A stretch of DNA of 64,000 nt from Rheum nobile (taxonomy: Eukaryota > Streptophyta > Magnoliopsida > Caryophyllales > Polygonaceae): contig WOAB01000568.1 of the NCBI GenBank assembly GCA_027886185.1, positions 13,276,501 to 13,340,500 of the forward strand. The letters run 5' to 3'. Shown piece by piece: positions 1-12,729 of the stretch. Each line of letters opens with the position of its first letter. Position 1 is the stretch's first letter. The notes beneath the pieces were generated by a model. That model was not told where the DNA came from. It searched no databases and worked only from the letters and a program-made list of their open reading frames with translations. The translations under genes were made by a program, and so were the position numbers.

Positions 1-821
1 CTTATATGAATATCTTTTGCATATCAACATATGAACCATGAATATCAAACAGAACTTAAATACATTGACGATACTCATAAAGAGATGAAATACACACATG
101 AATATCTATACTGACAACACGAATATCGAACAAGCAATTTTGAATATCACAGCAGTACTCGAGGTACGAGGATTCACGCATGAAACAATGTTCATCTTGA
201 CTACAACCATACGCATCTAACGCTGATTATTCGAAACAACTTTGAAAAACCTAATTCATGAACAAATAAAACACACCACACCTGCAAATTGAATTTAAAA
301 TAAAAAATCAACATCAAAAACCTAAAATTGAAAATTGCAGAATCTCGTCTGATTGATGGAGAAGGAAGGAGAGATGATGGAGAAGACAATCAAATTTAAA
401 CCAAAAAATCAACATCAAAAACCTAAAATTTAATGGCAAAAATCCAAGTTTGAAGATGAATACCTATTTTGGGAAGACGACAAACCTACACAAATGTTGA
501 AAATTGTTGACGAAGATGATTCAAAGGAGACAACTTCGGAACTTTAAGCTTCACGATGAACTTCAATGGAGGTTGAGGATGATTTTTTAGAGGAAAGAAA
601 GGATCATTTTTTTGGGAGAAAAAGCATCGTTTCTTTTTGGGAGAGAGAATCACATATGTGATGTTGGGGGAAAGTAAATCCCACAAAATAAGGATTGTGA
701 TTTAATCAAATACATGTGTTTCATTTTAAATTTTTTGCACCTCTTATGATTCAATTTGGTCCATTCATTAAATCATCATCCAACATTTTAGATTAGTACA
801 CTGCTATAGTAATCTGTTTCA
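1..821. mobile_element. Right end of a non-autonomous MULE-like element (cut by window edge)
   Basis: The first 200 bases carry repeated GCATATC and GAATATC motifs, as in the two elements at 52164-55960. Bases about 655-821 resemble the terminal region at about 54140-54240: both show a CCCACAAAATA-like start, AATCA runs, CCAACATTTTAGA/CCAACGCC stretches and an end close to CTATAGTAATCTGTTTC. This suggests one terminus near 821 with the rest of the element left of the window. No TA run follows 821, unlike the other copies, so the boundary is approximate. The short ORFs here look non-coding. The MULE assignment rests on family resemblance to the TA-flanked copies and is moderate. Confidence 0.5.
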
Positions 822-1718
822 AAGACGCCACAATGACAATTGGGGAACCAATTTTCCGTAGAGGTGGTGTACATAAAAGCTGAATTATTCTATTTCTTAC
901 ACATGTTGATATAACATCTAAAGTAATCGATTTTTTTACTCAAACACAGATACAAGGAGAAAATGCCGTCATGATAAGAATGCAACTGACAAAACGACTA
1001 CAAGTGACAATACATGAACAAGTAAGACTATTGGGGACAAATCAGCATCCATCCCTCAAGATGAAAACAACTCAATGACCACTACAAATGAGGGAACAAG
1101 TAATGTTTTATTCAGTGTATTATATGTGCATTAAATACAGAGTAGCTTGTGCTATTATTAATACTTGTGTGTGCATCTATTTCAATTAAAAATATTTGTG
1201 TTGAATGCATGGTTTAATTAGTTTTCAGTGTTCATGTATTTATTCTTATATATGCATGCATGGTTGCAGTGTTCATGGATTCAACACTGTATGTGCATGT
1301 ATTTATTCTTATATGTGTATGTATGTTGATAGAAACTAGGACCATACCACTAAATCATAAGGATGAAGAAGTCAAACAGAAAAGTGAAGACAAGCCAAAA
1401 TTTTATTCAGGTGAAAGACAACACCACAACAAGTCTTAAAATCCAAGAATCATGTAAAATACAATAAAACAACTGTATGTTCTTTGATTTAAATCAGTAT
1501 GCAAATGTAATTTATTGTAGACTATCTCATATGTGCATCAAATGAATACTTCCATGTGTTTAAGAAAATATTTCTATGTTCATCTATTTAAAAAATTGCA
1601 TGTGTTATATGCATGGTTCAATTAAAGTTTTCATAATGTGAATCAATCCATGTGTGTTCATCAATTTACTAAAAATATTCATGTCTTTAATCTAATATGT
1701 TAATTCATATTCACAGAT

Positions 1719-4700
1719 GGAAAAAATAAAAGACGAAAGACATCTGCAAGGAAAAACATACAGCCAAGATCAAAGCCTATTGTTATAAGAGAACCACGTA
1801 GGACGAGTCCTAGATTTCAACAAAAACAAACAGAAAAAATTGCCAATATGTCAAAGAGAAAGGGGAAGGATCCAATGATTGAGGAAGACGATGAACCACT
1901 GACCGAGGAAGACAAGGAGGACGAGTTGCATGTGGCAAAGATTTTATCTAAGCTTAAAAGGCCAAGGAGCTTAGAGATAAAAAAGCCTGAATCAGAGTCA
2001 CACAAACAAGGGAAAAGCAGTAGCTACTACAAAGTCTAGGAAAAAATGAAGGTAAGCATCAGAGAGCTTAAAACAAAGTATGAGATGTTGAAGTCAAGAA
2101 GTACACCTAAATTGTTAGTTGAGACAGTTGGAAGGATGAGTACATTACAAAAGCAAGCTCTTAGGGAGATGGGTTTCAAAAGTCTAATACATTGGAAAGT
2201 TGAAGAAATTCCTGGCCGTATTAGCTATTGGATTATTGAACATTTTGACTCTGTTTCTTGCACAATAAAGATTGGTTATACTGGAAATGTGATTAGGATA
2301 ACAGCCGAGGATGTTAAAAAATACCTTGGATTACCTCATGGAGGAAAGAAGATTGAGGTTTCAAAGAACCCAACTGATTTTGAGCTTCTAGAAGAGTTTA
2401 TACAGCAGTTTAAAAAAATACAAGATGTAGAAACTGGTATGCTGAAGCTTAGGGACCTGAGGACGATTAAACCTTCTGATGTGAGCCACAAGTTGCTCAA
2501 TTGCCACACTCCAAATGACTGGTTTAAGAGGAACTTTCTCATCCTATTCAACTCACTTGTTCTGGAAAGTCACCAAAATGGGAATATAAATGTGAAAGTG
2601 CTTGATATGCTCAAAGACACTAGGAAAATTGCTGAATTTAATTGGTGTGAAAACGTTTTGAGAATGTTAGTTGAATAGGCAGAGGCTTGGGCTGAGACTG
2701 ACAATGGTTATTTTATAGGTCCCATTCTATTACCACTGGTATGAAAATTACTAAAATTTTGTTTTCAAATTAGTTTATGTGCATGATTCTTATATTGTGT
2801 GTTTATGTTTTTATATATATGTGCTTCTTCTTAACATTATTTAATACTATGTGTGCATAACTTCCGGTATGTGTATGATTCTTATATTGTGTGTGCATGT
2901 GTTTACATATATATGTTCTTCTTTTTATCATAAATAAATACTATTTGTGAATGAGGTTAGATATGTGCATAATTCTTATACCGTGTGTTCATGTGTTTAG
3001 ATATATATGTGCCTCTATTTATCATTATTTAACACACATCTTCTCCACTCTTATCAATGTATACATATATATGTGCTTCTATTTATGCTTATTCATTCAT
3101 GTGTTTTGCTTTTGTTTTTCAGATAATATATGTTGACCGCATGACAATCAGTAACGAAGAAACACCTAGGGGGTTTTCTATTATCAAAGAATGGAGCACA
3201 CCATTGCTCAGGAAAAGAGAGAAAGATGAAATAAGGATTGGAGGGTTTGGGTTGGGATATCTCCGAGAAATACCGAAAGTGGTAGATCAACAACCAAAGC
3301 CTGTTGTTGTTGACAAAGATAAGAACACATCAACTTCAGAGAAGCATGCAGAAAAGACAAGCATCGACGCAGAAGAGGGTTTACTGGTATGTAATAAATT
3401 TTACAATTGATATTTCATTGATTACATATGTATGGAATACGAAAATTAATAAAAATATATAATGTGTGCATGCTTTTCTAGTGGAACACATAGAAGAGGG
3501 TAAAGAACTTGCACAATTCATAAGAAGGTTCCTACTTAGAATACAGCGAGCTCCAACACAATTAGCCAACAACAGCTTGTTCAACAAAGTAAATGAAGCT
3601 CTTGAGAAGATGTTGAATCTCAAGGTGAGTTCCCTATCTCAGAAACAACCACAAAATGAGGATGATACATTATCACAACAACAGTTTTGGGCACAAGCTG
3701 AGAAGTGCCTAGAAGAAATTGAAAAGACAATAAAGGCAAAAGAGTCTTATGATGGACCAAATTATAAATTGGGTATTCCTGGATTGACTCCATATCGGCT
3801 AGTAGTAGAAACATTTTCTAGTGTTGTGCTCATAGTAAAGCAGTATCAAAGACAGCGTCAGAAAAATAAGATAGATAAGGTAATTGAGGAAGTATATTAT
3901 GCAATATATTCTAATTCTTATTTACTATTGATTTGCTCATAAGTTTCATACATTTATCTCAGGGTCCTATTACTGCAATTGTTGAGGAAAATATCGAGAA
4001 TATGCAAGAGGGGGGTAAAGATGAGGTATATAAAAACTGATGTTTGTACAACTTTTGTGTGTGCATCATAAAAGCCAAACATGTGCACTTTAATTGAAGT
4101 ATATGTGCATCATTTTAAATATGTTCAATACTATTATTCTGCGTGTCATCTAATTGTACTTGTGTGTGCATGAGATAATGCATGAGTGTGCATGTAATTG
4201 TAAATGTGTGTCCATGAGAGAATACCTTATGTGCATGTAAAATTAAATGGGTATGCATGTAAAATCTAAAATAAGTTTGTGTATTCTTAGCATGATAAGG
4301 AGGATGTAGTGACAAATATTGCGAAGGATGATGCAGTTGTGAAGCATCATGAAACTGCACAAAATGAAACGAAAGCATAAAAGATTTCAAAAAAAGTCCA
4401 AATGAAGGTGGTGCAGGATGAGATCAAGGATAAGAGGACAATGAAACCATCTGAATACCACAAGTCACCATACAAGAAGAGAGAGATTGATGTAAATGAG
4501 AAACCATCTATTGCAGAGAACAAATTATACAAATGGCTAACTAATGACGCATCGCAAGCTAAGTAATGACAAACACATTTCATAATAACATGCAACCTTA
4601 CATGCTTTATACATTATGTTTTAATAACATAAAATTATATTGCAGGGAATTGGTACTCCAAATAGGGACCATAAATGCAAGAAAGGAAGACTTTATGTTG

Positions 4701-5863
4701 ATGAAGGATGGGCAATGCTTGGAAAATAACATAATTGACCTATGGGCCAATTTGTTAAATGTGAATGAACAATTGAAGAGTGATCCAAAACCTCTAAGAT
4801 TGTTTATGACAACTGAATCAGTGGTACGTATAACACATACCCTAAAAAAACAAAAAAAAAGTTTTTGTGTTCACTCATTTGTTTCTGTGTGTGCATACAG
4901 AAGTGCTTGAGTGTGCATCAATTTCAATCAGTTAATTTATATAAATGAGTGTTCTTGTATTTATATTTGTGTGTGCTTTGAATTGATGTAGTTTTTCGCA
5001 TTGACACCAAAAGAAACACCATTTAATGAAAGGTGTACTTGGTTCAATGAAGCAATGGAAGAAGCATTGAAAAACTTCAAACATAAGAAGCTCAGTGATA
5101 TTGATATGGTAAGCATAAATATTCACAATAATATTATTATGTGCATCATTTCATAACTATATGTGAATGACTTTATTTTTGTGTGTGCATCTATTTTTAC
5201 ATGCATCTGAATATAACCCTTGCCCCGTGTTAAATAAATTCAGTATCATATATTTTCATTTGTTACAGCTTAAGTTTTTTTGTACAAATACAGTTTGTGT
5301 TTCCGATATACCACTCGTGTCACTACTATGTGATTGCCATAAATGTCAAGAACCCAAGATTTGATATTCTTGACAATTCAGCAGCTGATGTTGGTATAGA
5401 CGAGAAGTATGAAAACATACCATCTGACTTGGTGAGTTTTAAATTCAAACTTTTTAGATGTGCTTAATTTTATGTGTTGTAAATATTATTTTTGAAACAC
5501 ATTGACCTTAAATGTTTCTTTGTTCTGTTTGCAGAGACATTTTTTATGGAGTTTTTACTAAAGTATAACATGCAATTTAAAGCTTCCATTTTCAAGGATG
5601 AACAAATGGTGCCAATTGAGAGACTAGAAATGCCATGGAGAGACAATACAAACAAGATCGATTGTGGCATTTTTGTAATGAGGCACATGGAGACTTATTT
5701 CGGCAATGGATTAACCGACTGGGAATGTCAACTCAGGAAAGAAGATACTAAGCAAATAGCAACCCTGAGGGTGAAGTACTGTCATTCCATCATTGACAAT
5801 AGGTGGAATGAGGTGAAGAACAAGGTGTTTGACATGGTTTCAAAGACAATCAAGAAGAAGTAG
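1719..5863 (+). pseudogene. MULE-borne Ulp1-like cysteine protease (C48), multi-exon, with internal stops
   Basis: This encodes a SUMO-protease-like (Ulp1, C48) protein of the kind carried by plant MULEs. Probable coding blocks are 1719-2738, 3122-3387, 3481-3878, 3962-4024, about 4291-4563, 4646-4823, 4991-5109, 5294-5431 and 5537-5863, separated by AT-rich introns with GT...AG ends. The N-terminal block holds a basic segment, an acidic stretch (EEDDEPLTEEDKEDE) and a domain with GFKSLIHWKVEEIPGRISYW, typical of these transposon proteins. The peptidase end shows a likely catalytic His at 5321-5323 (SCHYYVIAINV), Asp at 5372-5374 (FDILDNS) and Cys at 5663-5665 (KIDCGIFVMRH). In-frame stops at 2037-2039, 2676-2678 and near 4378 argue for a pseudogene, unless some fall in unrecognised introns. 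Exon limits were set by eye. A role in transposition is not established. Confidence 0.75.
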
Positions 5864-6505
5864 TTGTTGAATTTGAAATAGTGATCAATTGGATAATACT
5901 TTTGTTGTTAGTGGATGAACATTTGGTAGTGGTAAGTTGGATAGTACTTTTGATGTCATCTAGTCTTATTGTAATACAAAATGACTTGTTTTGGTACTTT
6001 ATAATGAATGAAATAGTAGTTGAATGTCCACATATATTTGCAGTTGTGTGTGCATAAGTGTGCAACAGAATATATGTCAATGTGCATGTAATTTTATTTA
6101 AGTGTGCATGAGATAATAACTTGAGTGTGCATCACAATAGTGCATCTAATCATTTGTTTTAAAACTGTATCAAAGGTCAGACCTTCAATAATTTGGTTTT
6201 GCATGTGCATACAGGAAGGATTGGATGTGCATCAAAATCAAACATTCAATAATTCATGTGCGTACGTGCATGTAATATATTCATATAAGTTGTATGTGCA
6301 TGTATTTGAAGTTGGGTGTGCATGTGAAACTATTAGAATGTGCTCTCATTTTCATGAGTTTCCAGTTATACATTAAAAAACATAAGATTATACTAGAAGA
6401 TTTATATCATTAACTGGTAATAAAGGTCCAAGATCAACAAATAAAGTATGAATTAAGTATTCGAAAATTATAAAGGAAATACATTCTCTTTATAAATGAA
6501 ATGAA

Positions 6506-8906
6506 TCAAGCTCGCGTTTTCACTTTCTTGCATGTTCTACAGTTGTGCCCGGGCTGGTTACATATTGTGCACAACCTTGTTTCCTTAGATGTATTTTCTA
6601 TTATTCTCTCTACCATACCTTTAATACTTGTTCTTCTTGGCCTGCCCTTGTTCTTGGACTGTGGAGGAGGAAGAACATCAATTCTCTCTGGTATAGGCCC
6701 AACAAACTTCTCAAATCTACTTTGAGTGCTATGAGTTGTTGATGAAGAGCCAGACTGCATTGGGCAGATATACAAATCCTTATGATGTCTTAAGACACCC
6801 TAAATCATTCATATGATCATAATTATCTTCAATAAGATTGATACAAGAATGCATCTCCGAGAATAGTTCAGAAACAAGAACCTTCTTTTCATCCAACTCT
6901 AACCATTCCTTAAAGACAGAACCATCTATCTCAAACGTTAGCTTCAATGTTGACTTCCTCGTCCATCGAGCTTTAAAAACTTTGCTAGGCAACATATCTA
7001 TACCAATATTTCTTAAAACTGTGAACATGTGAGAACAAGGGATACCAACATTTAAGAACTTGTTGCAAGAGCAAATCAAATCTTTGCTGGATATAAGATG
7101 TTGGAAAACAAAGATTTTACTACAACATCGTATGTTATAACGATGAACGTCCACATCCTTCATGAAATCAACAAGAAGACGGTAAAAAACAAAAGCATAT
7201 ATTTCATCCTGCACATCATAGAATATGTTAAGAGTATAAACTGACGCACATTGCTTCTCCATCTGCAAAGGTGTCTTCAATGATGGATAACAAGTAGATA
7301 AGTCTAGGTCAAGTTTCTGCTGAGTATGCCTATGTGAATCAATTGCATTATCAAATTGCAACATAAACACAACCAACTGTTCTCCCTATGAAGTTAGAGA
7401 AGAAATAGTTTTGACTTTCAGACCTTGAAGTTGTCCTAAGCAAACCACCCATGCTAACGTCTTGGAAGAACACATGAATCCAAAAATGACGTAAATCAAA
7501 CATGGTTTTCAACCAGTTATTTGACTCAAGATTAAAGTCAGAGATAATACAAATCCAAGCCTCCTCAAACTCATGTTTCTTCAATTCATTACTCTAAACA
7601 ATAGCATTAAATATCTTCCTGAACTCCTCAGTCTTAGATGCATTAACTTTAATCTTCATAGGCACCTTGAACATAATATGCCACATATAGAAACGATGAA
7701 CAACATTGCTAAAAACTTTTTCAACTGCAGCTTTAATAACAGGGTCTTGATTAGTTAGCAGCACATATGGCTCATGACCCATTGCTTTCTTGAAGTTTTC
7801 AAATAACCAGACATAAGATCCAACATCTTCATTCAATAGTAAACCAAAAGAAAATGTAATTGAGCTCTTGTTATTATCAACTCCAGTAAAAGGTACAAAC
7901 ACCATATCATACCTAAAAAAACATTAAAACAAAAATAGAATGAGTAAGGCATATAGACAATGAGTGTGCAAAGATGTTAAAAAACATATGTGCATTTATT
8001 CAATACTGTGTGTGCATGTGTTTGTTTATTCATGTGCATGTATAATGACTGGTAAGTTCATATAAATTACCTGTTTGATTTGTATGTTGCATCTGCTGAG
8101 ACAACATCACTAAAGAAGAAAAAACTCTTGCGACCAATAGGATCACAACAAAATAAACGGCTTAATTGATTAGCTTCATTGACGTCGTAATCAAAATAAA
8201 ATGCCTCACATCTTTCCTTTTTACGGAACAAGTTATCAATTACCATCTGACCATCACAACCAATCATATAAGAGTTCAAATCCCTCTTGAAATTCTTGAA
8301 GTCAATAATTGTAGCACCTACATCAGAATAAGATCCAACACAATTCTTGAACAACTTGTATGTCGTACTAGTACCAATATTCGATTTTAAGCAATTCATA
8401 ATAAACTCTTGGTGGTAACCAGTCAGTTTTCTATTGTTCTTCAGGAAATGTTTCTGTGAATTATGTACCATATTATGCGTGTGACGCGTCTCAAAAATCT
8501 TCACACGATAACCACCACGTCCTTCATATCAGAAAGCTATTTTAGCAATACACCCACATCTGTTTGAATTCCTTCTTCGTTTCTGTAAGCTCTCAGAATT
8601 CGGAGTTAAAACACGTACACGTGTATAACCTTGCTTGCTACAAAGCAGATACTTCCAAACAGTAACTTTACTGCCATCACAAGACTTGGTATCCGTACCC
8701 CGACGCACATCAAATCCACACTCATGTGCATAACTATGGTAATATTGAACTCCTTCTTCAAGTGTTGAAAATAATTGACCAACAATAGGCTTAATAACAT
8801 CTTTGCACTGAGGAATATAGTATTCGGAATTCCCAGGGGAATACACAACCAACATAGAGCCATCATTAGCTGATTTTCCTATAAAAACAAACAAGGCAAC
8901 CAACAT
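6506..8906 (-). pseudogene. FAR1-type MULE transposase, broken
   Basis: Read on the minus strand, the order matches FAR1/FRS-like MULE transposases. A FAR1-type zinc-binding region (8529-8800) contains VQYYHSYAHECGFDVRRGT and paired Cys residues. A central MULE transposase region (about 8100-7594) includes SADATYKSNR, then after a probable intron (about 8070-7916) FVPFTGVDNNK, LTNQDPVIKAAVE and FYMWHIMFKVP. The segment MGGLLRTTSRSES lies near 7420. A SWIM finger (CSCNKFLNVGIPCSHMF) lies near 7030, and a terminal knuckle (CTICNQPGHNCRTC) near 6530. Stops at about 8529 and 7594 and a frame change near 7380 break the frame, so activity is unlikely. The domain order also resembles domesticated FAR1 regulators, but the Ulp1 partner gene favours a transposon. 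Confidence 0.8.
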
Positions 8907-10016
8907 TATCCGTATGTACTTGTTTTTAAAACTATATGTGCTACATTCTAGAACTACATGTGTTGTTATTTATAACCACATTTGCTTCTACTTCATCTAT
9001 GCGTAAAAACATAGTTGTATACCATCCATATTTAAATGTTTGAACATACACAAGCTTCCACATTCAAATCGACAATAAATCGAAGTTATAACCTAAACTG
9101 CATCAACTATTGCTTCAGAATTCAGTAAAATCAAACTTACTTGATAAAAAAAACATCGAAAAACCAAATTGAAGCATGAATTGATCAATTTAACATAATA
9201 AAAGCTTAAAATTGAATGGAAAACCTGGATCCATGTCGAAAGTTGAAACGCAATACCGTAACAACACCTGTAATACATAAAACAACCAAAAACATCGATT
9301 TTTTCACACAACATAAAACACAAAGCATGTAAGGCAATGAAGAACGATAAGACAGAGTGAAGATGAACTTCAGAGCTTCAAATGGATTCGATTAGGACAA
9401 TAGAAAAGAGGAGAAGAACGAGAAGGATCTGAATCACGAAGGAAATTTGGAACGAAAGAGCAGAAGCAGAGGCAAGCTCGTAACTGAAATTTGTAATGAC
9501 GTGAAAGAGGGGAAAAGGAAAGAAATAATGTTGATTGGAACACGCTGGTACATGCGCTGGCAATCAGGAAAATAATAATGTTGATTATGGATGGTGGATA
9601 TCCATTCCTAATTCTTACAGTAAAGATTATTCTCATGGGACACTTTCCCATATATATATATAAGACATGAATATTACAACTTTATGACCAAAATAACTCA
9701 TTGCATATGGGATATATCTAGATATATATATAATCGAACAAAAACAGGAAACAAATTAACTCGAATGAACGAGCGGAAACATATGCAGGAAAAGAAATCA
9801 AAATTCCCTATATTCCTCCAACTTCTGTTTGATTAGCCTATTCCATTAGGCCACACCGGGGAACATAGCGGATTCCTACTTGCACCGTCTTCAAATTCTG
9901 TGTAACCCGTCAAATTCAGCGGCTATAACTCGTTGATTTATCGTTCTAAAAAAAAGTTGTAAAAAAATTAAAAAAATAATTAGTTTTGTGTTTTTTTGTA
10001 AATCACTTTTTTATAT

Positions 10017-10053
10017 AAAAAAAGCAACGGCTAATATAGCCGTTGCTTTTTTT
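10017..10053. repeat. Perfect 17-bp-stem hairpin
   Basis: The left arm 10017-10033 (ending GCAACGGCTA) and right arm 10037-10053 (starting TAGCCGTTGC) are exact reverse complements with a 3-base loop. Outer A/T tracts and TTGTAAA/TTTACAA segments extend the symmetry imperfectly to about 9946-10077. It could be a small foldback or MITE core. There is no nearby gene whose termination it would explain. Confidence 0.7.
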
Positions 10054-10180
10054 TTACAACTTTGTTTTTTAGAAAACATTGTTAAATATAATTTAATGGA
10101 TTTGGGTATTATTCTTTTAGGGTATTATTTTAGGTCGTTCTGTTTTGCACCCCAAATTTATTTTTTTTGCACCTCATAGT

Positions 10181-10388
10181 AAACGCTACGAAGTAGCATT
10201 TAACTTTTTTTAAAATGACATATCGTGGCGTTCAAGCTTTTTTTGATTTTTTTTAGATTTATTGAGATTAAAAAAAAGCCAAATCGACTCGATTAAATCG
10301 AGTTAGATTTAAACGCTACGACGTAGCGTTTAAAATGGACTCGGTTTAATCGAGCTGATTGAATCTTAAACGCTACGACGTAGCGTTT
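10181..10388. repeat. Cluster of palindromes built on AAACGCTACGACGTAGCGTTT-like units
   Basis: A perfect 27-bp palindrome spans 10308-10334 and a 21-bp copy spans 10368-10388; both have the core CGCTACGACGTAGCG. A diverged copy sits at 10181-10201. Between them are ACTCGATTAAATCGAGT and a degenerate relative (ACTCGGTTTAATCGAGCT), also palindromic. The repeated symmetry looks like protein-binding sites or foldback debris. No function is assigned. Confidence 0.7.
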
Positions 10389-10735
10389 TTTTTTAAAGTG
10401 GATTTTCAGTCGTTAGAAACACATGTTTTAGTTTTGCACTGTTGTTCCATCATGTAATGCGTAATACAAGGTTGTGACATTATATATCGATCGATCCATT
10501 GAAAGGTTTTTGTATGCTTGTATTTGAGTATTATATATGTGTACAAAATTAAGATAATTTTTTTGTCGTAGTTATATGTATAAATTTCGTACGTAGTTAG
10601 TTTCAAACCTTAGTAATGCATAATTGTTCGTTAAAGATTATAGTGAATGTAATATTCGTTAAAGATTATAATGAATCTAGTATTTGTATAATTATAATTG
10701 TTCAGGGTTATTTTGGATTAAATGCTTGAAAATGG

Positions 10736-11224
10736 ATCAAATGTGGATATTTCTTAATTATATACTATGGTTATATCGTATAGTTATATACTATACTTAT
10801 ATCGTATTATTATATACTATTGTTATATCATATAGTTATATACTATAATTATATATTTGGTTCTAACGTATAGTTATATACTATAGCTATATACTATTGT
10901 TATATCGTATAGTTATATACTATGGTTATATCGTATAGTTATATACTATTGTTATATCGTATAGTTATATACTATTATTATATCATATAGTTATATACTA
11001 TTTCTATATCGTTCATTTATATACTATTGATATATCATTCATTTATATACTATAGCTATATACTATGGTTATATCTTATAGTTATATACTATAATTATAT
11101 ATTATGGTTCTATCGTATAGTTATATACTATTATTATATCGCTCATTTATATACTATAGCTATATACTATGGTTATATCGTATAGTTATATACTATAATT
11201 ATATATTATAGTTTATAACTATAT
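10736..11224. repeat. 26-bp AT minisatellite, left array
   Basis: Imperfect tandem units close to GTTATATCGTATAGTTATAT plus ACTATG (26 bp) run through this stretch, with variant steps such as GCTATATACTAT and GTTCTAACGTATAG. The same units recur at 15212-15362 and 19691-20455, around and between two gypsy copies. Unit-to-unit divergence is high, suggesting an old array. Confidence 0.85.
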
Positions 11225-11228
11225 TTAC

Positions 11229-11260
11229 CAAGACTGATGATGCTAAAGTTGTTGCAAATT
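11229..11260 (+). pseudogene. Tiny integrase scrap between minisatellite and LTR
   Basis: The 32 bases read KTDDAKVVAN on the plus strand, matching the integrase segment TDDAKVVADF at the 5' edge of the minus-strand integrase piece ending at 15215. It is followed at once by the LTR terminus TGATAACAGG at 11261. Orientation is opposite to the larger piece. It therefore marks a rearrangement or an insertion into another copy of the same family. Confidence 0.65.
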
Positions 11261-12729
11261 TGATAACAGGTTTTTGTCGTTCTAAAAACTGCTATGCAAA
11301 ATATCCAAACAAACCTTAAACCGTAGTCCTAGGTAAGTACGGGTCAAATCCACAGGGAGACGGATCTATCTTAATATGCAATTCGTATGTCAAACTAAAG
11401 TAACCAAAAGGAGATTTTGTTTGTTTAATTAATCTAAGCATGCAAAAGTAAACAACTAGATGTGATGGATTCAGTAATGGGGAAAAAGCACTTATTCAAA
11501 CAACATCCACTATTCGTATGACAAGTTGATCATAGATACTCATTCAAAATCTCATGCAATGGAAATTCCAATTCCTTTTCAGATATAACTAATAGCACAA
11601 CCAGATACTATTAGAACTAACTAATTAAACAACCCTGAAACTATCAAGATTCAGTTTAACAGCAGCCTTACGGATAGGAATATAGTTGGATACAACCCTA
11701 GAATAAAATAACCAGTTTTTACCCTAGAATGTAAATCAATTCTCTTCTGCATAAGATTAGCACAACCAGTTACTAACACGATGCAGTTGCTACTATGGAA
11801 TAGATATGTTCAACCAGTAACAATCTAAACCTAGCAATAGATAAATAACGACAAACCCTAGTTGATTAGACTAGAAATTATCAATATCAATTTTAAGAAA
11901 TCAAACAAGAGAAGAGATAAAAACCATGCAATAGATTAGGAATAAGAATCTCACGAAAAGCTTCAATGTCTGACTAAGCAGGGAGGCTTAGTTCTTCATA
12001 GCAAAAATACGTAGAATTCAAATTAGGGTTTCAAAGAGTTTAGAAGATGATAAGATTGGCAAAAAGCCTTTTCTCTACCCTAATATACTAAAGGAAATAA
12101 AATCTAAATTAACCTAAAATGAAATAATAAAATAATAATAATAATAACAAACGAGAACGGAAATTAATCCCGTCTTCGGCCTCTTCAATTCTCGGCATGG
12201 CACGTCCAGCACCTCCAAGGCTTCTTCTCGGTGGAATCAGCACGGCCCAACTCCTCTCGGCCCAATTCCAAGGCAAGCAGCACACATCAGCGTGACATCA
12301 CCCTCCAATTCATTTCCAGCTTCAATTCACGATGAACTTCATGTGGGCTCCAGCCTCTCTCTGCAGCATCAACACGGTCCAATTTCAATTCCAAATGCTC
12401 GCCCATGTCACCATGACGTCACCTCCAATTCTTCAGCTCACTTTGACGCGGAGGCTTCACGTGGGCCACGCCTTCAATTGGGCCTCTTCCAGCATGCTTC
12501 TTCTCGGCCCATCTTCAGCAAACACATGCCCGCTTTCAGCTTGTACGTGGGCCTTTATTTACTTGGGCCTAATTTCATCCAATTCGATCCCGGCAATCAC
12601 GTGGCTTTTAATTAATTACCAAACTTCGCCCCTACACGCCATGCACATGAATGTGTCTAAATCTACCCGAATGGCACCAATAAATCCTCTAATGACTCTT
12701 ACTTAAGCCCTACAAAGTAGTGCTTATCA
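11261..12729 (-). repeat. LTR of an Athila/Tat-type gypsy element (left copy, 3' LTR, minus orientation)
   Basis: On the minus strand it begins TGATAAGCACTACTTTGTAG (12729 side) and ends CCTGTTATCA (11261 side), as the plus-strand LTR at 18280-19690 does and, at its start, the LTR at 61110. Length is 1469 bp against 1411 bp for the right copy. The first and last few hundred bases align well with that copy, but the middle (about 12190-12620) is clearly diverged, so these are separate insertions rather than one recent duplication. The 12292-12706 ORFs on the other strand are shadows. Confidence 0.85.

Larger units (their letters stand above)
822..9650. mobile_element. MULE carrying a Ulp1-like protease gene and a FAR1-type transposase
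   Basis: A large DNA transposon is inferred because a Ulp1-type C48 peptidase gene (plus strand) and a MULE transposase with FAR1, MULE and SWIM segments (minus strand) lie tail to tail within 9 kb. This gene pairing is established for plant MULEs such as the Kaonashi group of Arabidopsis and the CUMULE group of melon. The right terminus is placed where TGGGACACTTTCCCA meets a TA run at 9651; insertion into TA repeats fits TA-flanked MULEs. No matching inverted terminus was found on the left, which is occupied by the end of another element, so the left limit is uncertain. Both genes hold in-frame stops, so this copy is probably not autonomous now. Confidence 0.65.
9651..10735. other. AT-rich intervening region with hairpins; no gene seen
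   Basis: Between the MULE terminus and the minisatellite no coding sequence is recognisable. The stretch starts with a TA run, then holds an imperfect inverted repeat (about 9946-10077) around a hairpin, and a set of short palindromes at 10181-10388. The region near 21040-21200, on the far side of the gypsy pair, has a similar TTTTTTTATATAAAAAAA-plus-hairpin arrangement, so both may be remnants of one repeat family. Confidence 0.5.

Noticed and set aside
12292..12706. Overlapping plus-strand ORFs of 107 and 124 codons
   Set aside because: They lie within an LTR, on the strand opposite to the element, and are not shared with the other LTR copies.
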